In this document: one piece after another, positions 24,547 through 31,763 of the stretch
Numbering within the stretch: the stretch's first letter is position 1
Layout: each line of letters starts with the position of its first letter
The notes under the pieces: generated by a model
What the model was told of the DNA's origin: nothing
What the model saw: the letters and a program-made list of their open reading frames with translations, nothing else
Database searches by the model: none
Program-made: the position numbers and the translations under genes
From: Oscillospiraceae bacterium
GTDB lineage: Bacteria > Bacillota > Clostridia > Oscillospirales > Oscillospiraceae
Assembly: GCA_017540565.1 (NCBI GenBank)
Contig: JAFYAU010000001.1
Location: 1 to 55,548, forward strand
Length of the DNA: 55,548 nucleotides
Direction of reading: 5' to 3'

Positions 24547-24632
24547 GGCGGAAACCGGGGGCAGAAGGCGCGTATAACAACGGAATGTTGTTAAAATTGT
24601 TTAAAAATATTTTAAGAAACGATATAGTTTTG

Positions 24633-24661
24633 TTGACATTTACCAGTTGCGGTTTTAAAAT
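24633..24661 (+). promoter_or_regulatory. Strong promoter upstream of the pha operon
   Basis: TTGACA (24633-24638), 17 bp, TAAAAT (24656-24661), about 250 bp before phaB and only about 15 nt upstream of a terminator-like hairpin. The surrounding 100 bp are AT-rich against the GC-rich genome. Confidence 0.7.
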
Positions 24662-24682
24662 ATGGGTGTATATTAGGTGGGT

Positions 24683-24720
24683 GCCATGACAGCATCCTGT
24701 TGTCATGGCTTTTGCTTTTT
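24683..24720 (+). terminator. Intrinsic terminator in the pha leader (possible attenuator or end of a tiny RNA)
   Basis: GCCATGACA (24683-24691) pairs with TGTCATGGC (24701-24709) around about nine loop nucleotides and is followed by TTTTGCTTTTT. It would stop transcripts from the promoter at 24633 after roughly 50 nt, unless prevented. The remaining leader (24721-24911) shows no other gene; it holds a GC-rich stretch and the TAGGAGGA ribosome site of phaB. Confidence 0.75.
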
Positions 24721-24911
24721 CTCACATGCGCGCGCGTTCTGTTGAGTATAAGCAACTCCTGCGCTCCAAGAGGAAACGGGGCAGGCCGGACTGCGGAGGC
24801 ATGCGGGAAACGGTATGTTTTTCGAAAGTTCCAAGATCATCAATGCTGGTTCAATCTTTCCTGCATACAGTAGGATCGTAATACAGATATTTTTGATAGG
24901 AGGAATTTATC

Positions 24912-25631
24912 ATGTTACTGAAAGACAAGATCGCTGTTGTCACCGGAGCGGGAAACGGCATCGGAAAGTCCATCGCGGACCTGTTCCTTGAGAACGGCGC
25001 GAAAGTGGTGGGCCTGGATATCGTGGACTGCGCGTCCGACAACCCGGATCTGACCATGCTGAAGGTGAACGTGTCTGATTTTAACGACTGTCAGCGCGTC
25101 GTGGAGGAGATCTTCAAGCTCTACGATCACGTGGACGTGCTCGTGAACTGCGCGGGCATCACGAGAGACGCCATGACAAAGAAGATGACGGAAGAGCAGT
25201 TTGATCAGGTCATCTCCGTCAACCTGAAGGGCGTATGGAACCTGACCAAAATGATCGGACCTGCCATGCAGGAGAGAGGTTACGGCTCCATCATCAGCAT
25301 CTCCTCCGTCGTGGGCATCTACGGCAACATCGGCCAGTCCAACTATGCGGCCACCAAGGCCGGCGTGATCGGCATGACCAAGAGCTGGGCCAAGGAATTC
25401 GCCCGCAAGGGAGAGAACGTCCGCGTGAACGCGGTAGCGCCCGGCTACACCATGACCAACATGATGAAGACGGTCCCCGAGGATCTGCTGAACAAGTTCA
25501 AGGGCCTGACCATGCTGGGCCGTCTGGCGGAGCCCATCGAGATCGCCAATGCCGTTCTGTTCCTGGCATCCGACATGAGCAGCTACATTACAGGAGAAGT
25601 ACTGAACGTCAACGGCGGCATGAGGCTGTAA
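24912..25631 (+). CDS. phaB: Acetoacetyl-CoA reductase / 3-oxoacyl-ACP reductase (SDR family)
   Basis: 239 aa. Short-chain dehydrogenase making (R)-3-hydroxyacyl-CoA from 3-ketoacyl-CoA with NADPH or NADH. Motifs: TGAGNGIGKSIADLF nucleotide loop, NCAG, catalytic Ser in SISSVVGIYG, YAATK with Tyr and Lys, and APGYTMTNM. FabG and PhaB are hard to tell apart by sequence; the placement directly ahead of phaE and phaC favours a polyhydroxyalkanoate role. Ribosome site TAGGAGGA, 7 nt before ATG. Confidence 0.9.
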   Translation: MLLKDKIAVVTGAGNGIGKSIADLFLENGAKVVGLDIVDCASDNPDLTMLKVNVSDFNDCQRVVEEIFKLYDHVDVLVNCAGITRDAMTKKMTEEQFDQVISVNLKGVWNLTKMIGPAMQERGYGSIISISSVVGIYGNIGQSNYAATKAGVIGMTKSWAKEFARKGENVRVNAVAPGYTMTNMMKTVPEDLLNKFKGLTMLGRLAEPIEIANAVLFLASDMSSYITGEVLNVNGGMRL

Positions 25632-25694
25632 GCAGCAAAAACAATTCCCCTGCCGGCGGCAGGAAGAATAGAAGAAAAGACGTAACTGGAGGAA

Positions 25695-26777
25695 ATGAAA
25701 ATGAGCAGCAATCCCTTTATGGACTATCAGCAGAAGATGTTCAGCATGTGGAAGGACAGCGTGGCGAAGATCCCCGGCGCCGAGGCCTACAAGGAAGCCG
25801 TCGAGAAGATGATGCCGGGCATGGAGCAGTACTGGAAATCCGCTGAAGAAGCCGTCAAGGATCCCATGGAATACTGGAAGAGCATGACGGCCATGCTCCC
25901 CGGACTGGACACCTACTGGAAGACTTTCACCGGCATGATGCCCGACGTGACCAGATTCGAGAACATGTGGCCCTACAAGATTCCCGGAATGGACACCTAC
26001 GCCAAGGTGTTCGACATGTGGCGCGGCATGGCGAATCCGACCGCATTCGCCCAGGATTTCCAGGAGAAATACCTGGACCTGATGCAGGACCTGTTCAAGG
26101 GTATCCTGCCGGAAGGCGCCGCCGCCTTCATGCAGAAGCCCATGGAACTCATGGACACCTGTGTGAATTTCTACAAGCAGACCATGTCCCCCTGGATGAC
26201 CATCGATCAGGGAATCCTGGACCGCATCGCGAAAGGTGATATGAATGCCTATACGGAATTCTTCCGTGAGGTAAACGCGAAATACGAAGAGACTTTCGAC
26301 AAGTATTTCAATATGATGGGCATGGGCCTCAACCGCGAGTCCAACGAGGATGCCATGAAAGCCGTCAGCGCCTTCTATAAGGCCATGTTCGCGACAGGCG
26401 AACTGATGAGCCTGATCATGAAGACCGGCACCGACAGCATGAACCAGCTTGTCGAGAAATACCGGGAAGCTGTTACCGAAGGCAAGGTCATGACCACTTT
26501 CCGTGATTTCTATGATCTGTGGTATAACGTAACTGAGGGCGAACTGGTCAAGATGCTGGATACCGATGAGTTTGCCAGGACCTTCGACATGTTCTCCGAC
26601 AAGTATTTCCAGTACATGTCCGCGATGAACAAGGAGTATGAGCGGATGCTGTCCGCGCTTCCCATCCCCACCAATACGGATATGAAGAGCCTGTACAAGA
26701 CGGTGTACGATCTGCGGAAGGACGTCCGCGATCTGAAGAAGGAACTGGAAGCGCTGAAAGAAAAGAAGGAAGGCTGA
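25695..26777 (+). CDS. phaE: Class III PHA synthase subunit PhaE
   Basis: 360 aa, the size expected for PhaE. ATG 25695 and ATG 25701 both fit the GGAGGAA site. The body is a Met- and aromatic-rich helical protein with no catalytic motif: GILPEGAAAFMQKPMELMDTC (starting near residue 136), and a C-terminal coiled coil (RKDVRDLKKELEALKEKKEG). Residues 27-110 hold about six copies of a roughly 14-residue unit of the form PGx[DE]xYxK. PhaE binds and activates PhaC on the granule surface. Located between phaB and phaC, 6 bp from phaC. Confidence 0.88.
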   Translation: MKMSSNPFMDYQQKMFSMWKDSVAKIPGAEAYKEAVEKMMPGMEQYWKSAEEAVKDPMEYWKSMTAMLPGLDTYWKTFTGMMPDVTRFENMWPYKIPGMDTYAKVFDMWRGMANPTAFAQDFQEKYLDLMQDLFKGILPEGAAAFMQKPMELMDTCVNFYKQTMSPWMTIDQGILDRIAKGDMNAYTEFFREVNAKYEETFDKYFNMMGMGLNRESNEDAMKAVSAFYKAMFATGELMSLIMKTGTDSMNQLVEKYREAVTEGKVMTTFRDFYDLWYNVTEGELVKMLDTDEFARTFDMFSDKYFQYMSAMNKEYERMLSALPIPTNTDMKSLYKTVYDLRKDVRDLKKELEALKEKKEG

Positions 26778-26783
26778 TAGGCA

Positions 26784-27938
26784 ATGAGCGAGAATATTTT
26801 TGAGCAGACCATGCGGCAGTTCGGTGAGTTCCAGCAGAACCTGGTGAACAGCGCCACCGCCGCCGTACAGCAGTTCGATCCCCAGAAGTTCGTGGATCAG
26901 ATGGTCACCATGCAGGACAACGTGATGAAGGGTATCGACATCCTGGCCAATATGAAGCCGGAAGACGCCGCTTCCGATCAGACCGAAAAGGAAGTCGTTC
27001 TCACCATCGGCAAGATGCAGCTGTTCCACTACAAGCCCGTGGTGTCCGCACGCAAGCTGGTCAAGGTGCCCCTGCTGATCACCTACGCGCTGGTGAACCG
27101 CCAGTACATGATGGACCTGCAGCCGGACCGCAGTGTCATCAAGGCCTATCTGGAAGCCGGACTGGACGTGTACGTCATCGACTGGGGCTATCCCACGGCC
27201 GAAGACATGTACATGACCATGGACGACTACATCAACTGGTACATGGACGACTGCGTGGACTATATCCGCAAGGTATCCAAGAAGGACAAGATCAACATCC
27301 TCGGTGTCTGCCAGGGCGGAACCTTCTCCACCATCTACTCTGCGCTGCATCCTGAGAAGGTGAAGAATCTGGTCACCATGGTGGTGCCCATCGACTTCTC
27401 CACCAACGACGGCCTGCTGTTCCGCTGGAGCAAGTACATGAACATCGACTCCCTGATCGACGCCTATGACGGCGTGGTGCCCGGAGACGTGATGAATGTG
27501 GCCTACCTGATCCTGAAGCCCCTGGAGCTGACCATGAACAAGTACGTCGACATGACGGACAAGATGGCCGACCCCGAATTTCTGCAGAACTTCATCCGCA
27601 TGGAGAAGTGGGTGTTTGACAGCCCGGCACAGGTCGGCGCCACCCTGTCCCAGTTCGTGAAGGATCTGTATCAGGACAACAAGCTGGTCAAGGGCGAGCT
27701 GGAGATCGGCGGCAAGAAGGTCGATCTGAAGAACGTCACCATGCCTGTGCTGTGCGCCTGCGCCGAGAGAGACCATCTGGTTCCTCTGTCTGCGAGCAAG
27801 CCGCTGATGGACGTGATCGGCAGCGAAGACAAGCAGTTCGTTTCCTTCGCGACCGGACACATCGGCATGTACGTTTCCTCCAAGTCCCAGAAGATGATCG
27901 TTCCCCAGATCGTCGAGTGGATCAAGGCCAGATCCTGA
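26784..27938 (+). CDS. phaC: Class III poly(3-hydroxyalkanoate) synthase subunit PhaC
   Basis: 384 aa, typical of class III PhaC (about 40 kDa). Polymerises (R)-3-hydroxyacyl-CoA into polyester granules. Alpha/beta-hydrolase core with the lipase-like box GVCQGG whose Cys is the nucleophile, YVIDWGYPTAEDMYMT upstream, MVVPIDFST, the catalytic Asp in CACAERDHLVP and the His in FATGHIGMYVSSK. It needs PhaE, encoded immediately upstream. A strong hairpin follows, so phaB-phaE-phaC form one unit; the thiolase PhaA must lie elsewhere. Confidence 0.95.
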   Translation: MSENIFEQTMRQFGEFQQNLVNSATAAVQQFDPQKFVDQMVTMQDNVMKGIDILANMKPEDAASDQTEKEVVLTIGKMQLFHYKPVVSARKLVKVPLLITYALVNRQYMMDLQPDRSVIKAYLEAGLDVYVIDWGYPTAEDMYMTMDDYINWYMDDCVDYIRKVSKKDKINILGVCQGGTFSTIYSALHPEKVKNLVTMVVPIDFSTNDGLLFRWSKYMNIDSLIDAYDGVVPGDVMNVAYLILKPLELTMNKYVDMTDKMADPEFLQNFIRMEKWVFDSPAQVGATLSQFVKDLYQDNKLVKGELEIGGKKVDLKNVTMPVLCACAERDHLVPLSASKPLMDVIGSEDKQFVSFATGHIGMYVSSKSQKMIVPQIVEWIKARS

Positions 27939-27951
27939 CGGACGGCTATCA

Positions 27952-27988
27952 GGCTCTGTACCGCGCCTAGCGCGGTACAGAGCCTTTT
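27952..27988 (+). terminator. Terminator of the phaBEC operon
   Basis: GGCTCTGTACCGCG pairs with CGCGGTACAGAGCC (14 bp, 5-nt loop) and is followed by TTTTCT. The next gene starts only 26 bp later, so partial read-through is possible. Confidence 0.9.
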
Positions 27989-28013
27989 CTCTGCCGCGGA
28001 TGGAGGTGACGCC

Positions 28014-29030
28014 ATGGAATATACAAGGAAATATCTGGATACAGGCAGGCTCCGGGTGGCTTATCATGCAGCCGGCACGCCGGGGGCGAAGAAACTGTTG
28101 CTGCTCCATGGCAATCTGAGTTCGTCCGTGTTTTTCCTCCCCCTGTTTCCCCTGCTGGAGAAAGAGTACGAGATCGCCGCACCGGATCTCCGCGGGTTCG
28201 GTGATACGGAGGCGCTGCCGATCGACGCCACCCGGGGATACCGGGACTGGAGCGACGACGCCGCTGCTTTCGTGAAAGCGCTCGGCTGGAGATCTTTCTC
28301 CGTGCTCGGCTGGTCCATGGGGGGGAATGTGGCCATGCAGATGGCCACGGATCACGGAGGCCACATTCGAAAGCTGGCGCTGCTGGCGCCGGGATCCCCC
28401 TATGGATTCGGGGGGACCCGCGGAGCGGAGGGAACGCTTCTGCAGCCGCCCGGACTGGGTTCCGGCGGCGGCTGTGCCAATCCGACCCTGGTCGCCATGG
28501 CGGCGGCCGGAAGCCGGTTGTTTCTGAGGGACGTACTGAGAAAGTACTATTTCAGGGCCCCGTTCCGTCTGAGCTGGAGCTGGGAAAACCGTTTCATCGA
28601 GGAGATCGCGAAAACCAGGGTGGGAGTGGACGCCTACCCCGGAGATTATGCATATGCGGAGAAGTGGCCGCACGTCCTTCCCGGCACCCGGGGGGTCCTG
28701 AATGCGATGTCGCCGGTATACGGAGACCAAAGGGCATTTCTCGCACTCGAACGGAAGCCGCCTGTACTCTGGATCCGCGGAGAGGACGACATCATCGTGA
28801 GCGACCGGTCGCTGATGGAGTTCGGATACCTCGGACAGACGGGCATGGTAGGCGGATGGCCGGGAGAAGAGGAATACCCGCCGCAGCCCATGGTCACGCA
28901 GACCGCCGGATTCTTCGACCGTTATGCGGAAGCCGGAGGCAGTGTGGAACGGAAAGTGATGCCCGGCGGACACATGTGCGCGCTGGAGCATCCGGAAACT
29001 TTTGTGACTATCCTGAAGGAATTCCTGTGA
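28014..29030 (+). CDS. Alpha/beta hydrolase
   Basis: 338 aa. Fold hallmarks: oxyanion loop LLLHGNLSSS, DLRGFGDT, nucleophile elbow GWSMGGNVAMQ (Ser near residue 102), Asp region WIRGEDDIIVS, and catalytic His in GGHMCALEHPE. A long insert (about residues 130-260) carries a cap domain rich in Gly and aromatic residues. Same direction as the pha operon and just behind its terminator, so an esterase acting on hydroxyalkanoate oligomers is a reasonable guess, but the substrate cannot be read from sequence. GGAGGTGACGCC precedes the ATG. Confidence 0.82.
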   Translation: MEYTRKYLDTGRLRVAYHAAGTPGAKKLLLLHGNLSSSVFFLPLFPLLEKEYEIAAPDLRGFGDTEALPIDATRGYRDWSDDAAAFVKALGWRSFSVLGWSMGGNVAMQMATDHGGHIRKLALLAPGSPYGFGGTRGAEGTLLQPPGLGSGGGCANPTLVAMAAAGSRLFLRDVLRKYYFRAPFRLSWSWENRFIEEIAKTRVGVDAYPGDYAYAEKWPHVLPGTRGVLNAMSPVYGDQRAFLALERKPPVLWIRGEDDIIVSDRSLMEFGYLGQTGMVGGWPGEEEYPPQPMVTQTAGFFDRYAEAGGSVERKVMPGGHMCALEHPETFVTILKEFL

Positions 29031-29035
29031 TCAAC

Positions 29036-29075
29036 AGAGCGGAGAGACGCCGGATCCGGCACCTCTCCGCTCTTT
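29036..29075 (+). terminator. Terminator after the alpha/beta hydrolase
   Basis: AGAGCGGAGAG (29036-29046) and CTCTCCGCTCT (29063-29073) form an 11-bp stem with a small inner CCGGATCCGG palindrome, followed by TTTAC. It overlaps the -35 of the dapA promoter. Confidence 0.8.
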
Positions 29076-29101
29076 ACAGTTTCAACAACATATATTATAA
29101 T
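29073..29101 (+). promoter_or_regulatory. Promoter of dapA
   Basis: TTTACA (29073-29078), 17 bp, TATAAT (29096-29101), 44 bp before the ATG. Confidence 0.8.
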
Positions 29102-29144
29102 GCCATCCGGTACTCACAATATATTGTCCCTGGAGGAAACGACT

Positions 29145-30032
29145 ATGATTCAGAAACCGATTTTCACCGGCGCAGCCACCGCCCTTATCACACCCACGAC
29201 TCCGGACGGGGTGGATTATGAGGCCATGGGGAGGCTGATCGACTGGCAGATCGAGAAGGGGATCGACGCCCTGGTGATCGCCGGCAGCACCGGCGAGGGG
29301 AAGACCCTGACCATCGCCGAACACCGGGAGGTGCTGAGATACAGTGCCGAACGCATCGCCGGACGAGTGCCCATGATCGCCGGGACTGGGTCCAACGAGA
29401 CCAGCGTATCCATCAGCATGAGCAAATACGCCTGCGAAGTCGGAGCCGACGGGCTGCTGGTGGTGACCCCGTATTACATCAAGGCTACGCAGAATGGGCT
29501 CGTGAAAATGTATTCCATGATCGCGGACGCCGTCACGAAACCCGTGATCATCTATAACGTGCCCAGCCGCACCGGAGTGAACGTGGAGCCGGAGACGTAC
29601 GCGCGTCTGGCAGACCACGGGAATATTGCCGGTATCAAGGAAGCCAACGGGGACATCTCGAAGATCGCCACGACTGCGGCGCTGGTCGCGGGGAAATTGG
29701 ATATCTACTCCGGCAACGACGACCAGATTCTGCCGATCCTGTCCATGGGAGGCAAGGGCGTGATCAGCGTGCTGAGCAATCTGCTTCCGTCGGAGACTTC
29801 CCGGATGTGCCATCTGTATTTTGAGGGAGATACGGCCGGCGCCACCGCGCTGCAGCTGAAGTATATCCCCCTGATCCGCGCGCTGTTCAGCGAGGTGAAC
29901 CCCATCCCGTGCAAAGCGGCCATGGCAGCCATGGGCTGGTGTGAGAATTTCCTGCGCCTGCCGCTGACGCCCATGGAGGACGCCCACAAAGAGAAACTGT
30001 TTGAACTGATGCGGGCGGAAGGATTGATCTGA
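29145..30032 (+). CDS. dapA: 4-hydroxy-tetrahydrodipicolinate synthase
   Basis: 295 aa. Condenses pyruvate with aspartate semialdehyde, first step toward lysine and peptidoglycan diaminopimelate. TIM-barrel enzyme with Schiff-base Lys in GIKEANGD, the catalytic Tyr in VTPYYIKATQ, substrate loop GSTGEGKTL (commonly GTTGE) and NVPSRTGV. Start ATG 29145 has GGAGGAA 7 nt upstream. No lysine riboswitch is seen in the short leader. Some DapA-family members are N-acetylneuraminate lyase-like, but motifs favour DapA. Confidence 0.93.
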   Translation: MIQKPIFTGAATALITPTTPDGVDYEAMGRLIDWQIEKGIDALVIAGSTGEGKTLTIAEHREVLRYSAERIAGRVPMIAGTGSNETSVSISMSKYACEVGADGLLVVTPYYIKATQNGLVKMYSMIADAVTKPVIIYNVPSRTGVNVEPETYARLADHGNIAGIKEANGDISKIATTAALVAGKLDIYSGNDDQILPILSMGGKGVISVLSNLLPSETSRMCHLYFEGDTAGATALQLKYIPLIRALFSEVNPIPCKAAMAAMGWCENFLRLPLTPMEDAHKEKLFELMRAEGLI

Positions 30033-30043
30033 CCGGTTTCCCG

Positions 30044-30099
30044 TTACTGCAAAGACCCGGCCCCGGCACGCGGCAGCGCGCCGGGGCTTCTTGCAGTAA
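30044..30099 (+). terminator. Terminator of dapA
   Basis: Outer arms TTACTGCAA and TTGCAGTAA flank an inner GCCCCGGC/GCCGGGGC stem followed by TTCTT. The long two-part stem is symmetric. Confidence 0.75.
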
Positions 30100-30104
30100 A
30101 GGAC

Positions 30105-30132
30105 TTGAAATCCGCACCGAATGTGGTATGAT
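30105..30132 (+). promoter_or_regulatory. Promoter of the small basic protein gene
   Basis: TTGAAA (30105-30110), 16 bp, TATGAT (30127-30132) with TGG before the -10. The predicted leader is only about 14 nt. Confidence 0.65.
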
Positions 30133-30152
30133 GCGCGGGCGAGGTGATAGAC

Positions 30153-30341
30153 ATGAACAAGTTCATACCGTATGAAAAGCTCTCAAAGAAAAAGAAACGG
30201 GAGCTGGACGCGGCAAGGCGCACCACATGGGGAGCGCTGAATCCGGTGACCCGAAGGACTCCGAATCCCCGGGCATATGACAGACAGAAGGCACGCAGAT
30301 GGAAACATCAGGACCATCCGGACGTGCCTTCTGTTTTTTAG
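30153..30341 (+). CDS. Small basic conserved protein of Clostridia (62 aa), function unknown
   Basis: ATG 30153 has AGGTGAT 6 nt upstream; an in-frame GTG 9 bp earlier is less likely. Sequence is Lys/Arg-rich: KLSKKKKRELDAARRTTWG and then NPVTRRTPNPRAYDRQKARR, a pattern I associate with short conserved proteins of clostridia that carry NPVTR-xPNP-xAY. It may bind RNA or ribosomes given its charge; this is a guess. The last 19 codons coincide with an intrinsic terminator hairpin, and the TAG stop lies inside the T run, so the natural C terminus is dictated by the terminator. Confidence 0.7.
   Translation: MNKFIPYEKLSKKKKRELDAARRTTWGALNPVTRRTPNPRAYDRQKARRWKHQDHPDVPSVF
30284..30339 (+). terminator. 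Intrinsic terminator embedded in the 3' end of the small gene
   Basis: ACAGAAGGCACG (30284-30295) and CGTGCCTTCTGT (30323-30334) pair perfectly over 12 bp and lead into a six-T run ending at the stop codon. Inner ATGG/CCAT can extend the fold. Confidence 0.85.
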
Positions 30342-30522
30342 TCTGCTTTGCTTTGACGCCCGTCTTTCGGACAATCAGTCTCAGACAGAATGGAGCTTCG
30401 GGGCCGTTTCCGGGAAGATTTGGAAACGGCAAAGAATAGCGTCCCTTCAGGGCATGTTGCCCGCTTTGGAGGGAGAGAAGTATGGTCGGTTTTGTGGATA
30501 TGGCTGAAAAATCAGAAGCCGC

Positions 30523-30550
30523 TTGAAAACCGGAACGTTGCGGATATAAT
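30523..30550 (+). promoter_or_regulatory. Promoter of the B12-regulated operon
   Basis: TTGAAA (30523-30528), 16 bp, TATAAT (30545-30550); transcription would start near 30557, just ahead of the riboswitch. The 180 bp between the previous terminator and this promoter hold nothing I can support. Confidence 0.7.
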
Positions 30551-30561
30551 GAATATTAGTA

Positions 30562-30830
30562 CAAGAAGCTCTTCAGTGCCTGCCGCAGAAGGTGGATAAA
30601 ATTCCAGACTGCGGCAGGATAATTGGGAACCGGGTGCAAATCCCGGACGATCCGGTCACTGTGATCAGCTGTGTGAGCCTGCTGTAAGGCTCAGGAACAC
30701 GGTCACCTCGGACATGCCATTGTACCGAAAGGTATGAGAAGGCCCGAGGAGACTCCGTCAGAATCTGGCGGGGCTGTAAGTCAGGAAACCAGCTGATCAG
30801 CGGCGTTTTGGCTTCCGAAGAAAGCTGGTT
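30562..30830 (+). promoter_or_regulatory. Cobalamin (B12) riboswitch
   Basis: The conserved order of the adenosylcobalamin aptamer is present: AGTGCCTGCCGC (30575-30586) with its partner TGCGGCAGGATAATTGGGAA, the core GGGTGCAAATCCCGGAC, the TCCGGTCACTGTGA junction motif (30650-30663) and the B12 box AAGTCAGGAAACC (30778-30790). GATCAGCTG at 30664 can pair with CAGCTGATC at 30790, and AGCTCTTC near the 5' end pairs imperfectly with GAAGAAAGCT near 30820 as P1. Cobalamin binding normally shuts expression off. The intrinsic terminator 80 nt downstream is the likely output. Confidence 0.93.
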
Positions 30831-30911
30831 GCGCTAAGATCGAGTTCGTGCACTTTTGCGGCACTGCCTTCCGGCGGTGCCGGCGATGCTGTGCTATCTG
30901 GATTTTGTCAT

Positions 30912-30943
30912 GCCCGCTTTCCGAGAGGAAAGCGGGCGTTTTT
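30912..30943 (+). terminator. Riboswitch-controlled intrinsic terminator
   Basis: GCCCGCTTTCC-GAGA-GGAAAGCGGGC followed by GTTTTTC, ending 20 nt before the first ribosome site. A second hairpin at 30861-30881 (GGCACTGCC...GGCGGTGCC) lies between aptamer and terminator and may take part in the switch. Confidence 0.9.
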
Positions 30944-30975
30944 CATGTTCTCTATTCTATTCAGGAGGTACATAA

Positions 30976-31752
30976 ATGGGGATCAGCACGGAGCAGGCAG
31001 GCCGTCTGAACGGCGTGATGAACGAGTACTGGGAACGGAGGGCGGACGCCTTTGGTTTTGATACGAAAAACGACACGATGGAAGAGATGAAAGCCCGGAT
31101 CATGCCTCATCTGCCGAAGGAACGGAAAAAGGTGCTGGACATTGGGACCGGGACCGGCATGGTGGCAACTGCGGTCGCGTTGCTGGGGCATGACGTGACC
31201 GGGGCCGACTTCAGCCCGAACATGCTAAGAGAGGCGGAACGCAATTCCGCGAAATACGGCGTTGCGCCGGAATATGTACAGGCAAACGCCCTCGCGCTCC
31301 CTTTTACCGACGATAGTTTCGACGTAGTCATCTCACGGAACGTGCTGTGGGCGATCCCCCATCCGGAAGAGGCTCTGCTGGAATGGAGAAGGGTACTGAA
31401 GCCCGGCGGACTGCTCATCTACATGGACGGGAATCAGTATTATCACTATTTTGATGAGACAGCCCGGGAGGATCGTGAACTGTTTATCCGCCTGCGGGGA
31501 ACCGGAACCGCGCACTGGATCGAAAAAGGGGAGAAGGACTTTGATTCCTCGGAGTGTGACGAAGCGGCATACGATCTTCCGCTGTCCCGTTTTGACCGTC
31601 CTCACGACTGGGATGAAAAGATCCTTCCCCAACTGAAGTTTCACATCGTAAGAGAGGATATTCTCAGGCCTCAGGCACTGCTCAGATTCGGCGTGGCGGA
31701 AGGCGCCTCTACCAGTTTCCTCATCTCGGCAGTCAATGGGAAAAATCTGTAG
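30976..31752 (+). CDS. Class I SAM-dependent methyltransferase 1 of the B12-regulated operon
   Basis: 258 aa after AGGAGGT. SAM-binding Rossmann fold: VLDIGTGTGMVATAVALLG (motif I), GADFSPNML, then DSFDVVISRNVLWAIPHPE and RVLKPGGLLIYMDGNQYYHY (post-motifs). Substrate unknown; it is not one of the recognisable cobalamin-pathway precorrin methylases, which have a different fold (class III). It is a paralog of the next gene; both share an RNxxWAxxHP segment and a DGNQY segment followed by FDE. Position directly after a B12 riboswitch and before a nickel/peptide-type importer suggests it modifies a transported ligand or chelator. Confidence 0.85.
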   Translation: MGISTEQAGRLNGVMNEYWERRADAFGFDTKNDTMEEMKARIMPHLPKERKKVLDIGTGTGMVATAVALLGHDVTGADFSPNMLREAERNSAKYGVAPEYVQANALALPFTDDSFDVVISRNVLWAIPHPEEALLEWRRVLKPGGLLIYMDGNQYYHYFDETAREDRELFIRLRGTGTAHWIEKGEKDFDSSECDEAAYDLPLSRFDRPHDWDEKILPQLKFHIVREDILRPQALLRFGVAEGASTSFLISAVNGKNL

Positions 31753-31763
31753 GGAGGCAGACC

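Noticed and set aside
24915..28991. A 1358-codon open frame on the minus strand, opposite the whole pha operon and hydrolase
   Set aside because: It is a shadow of GC-rich, codon-biased genes: the product is His/Leu/Val/Gly-rich low-complexity sequence with no domain, and it runs straight through four well-supported genes on the other strand.
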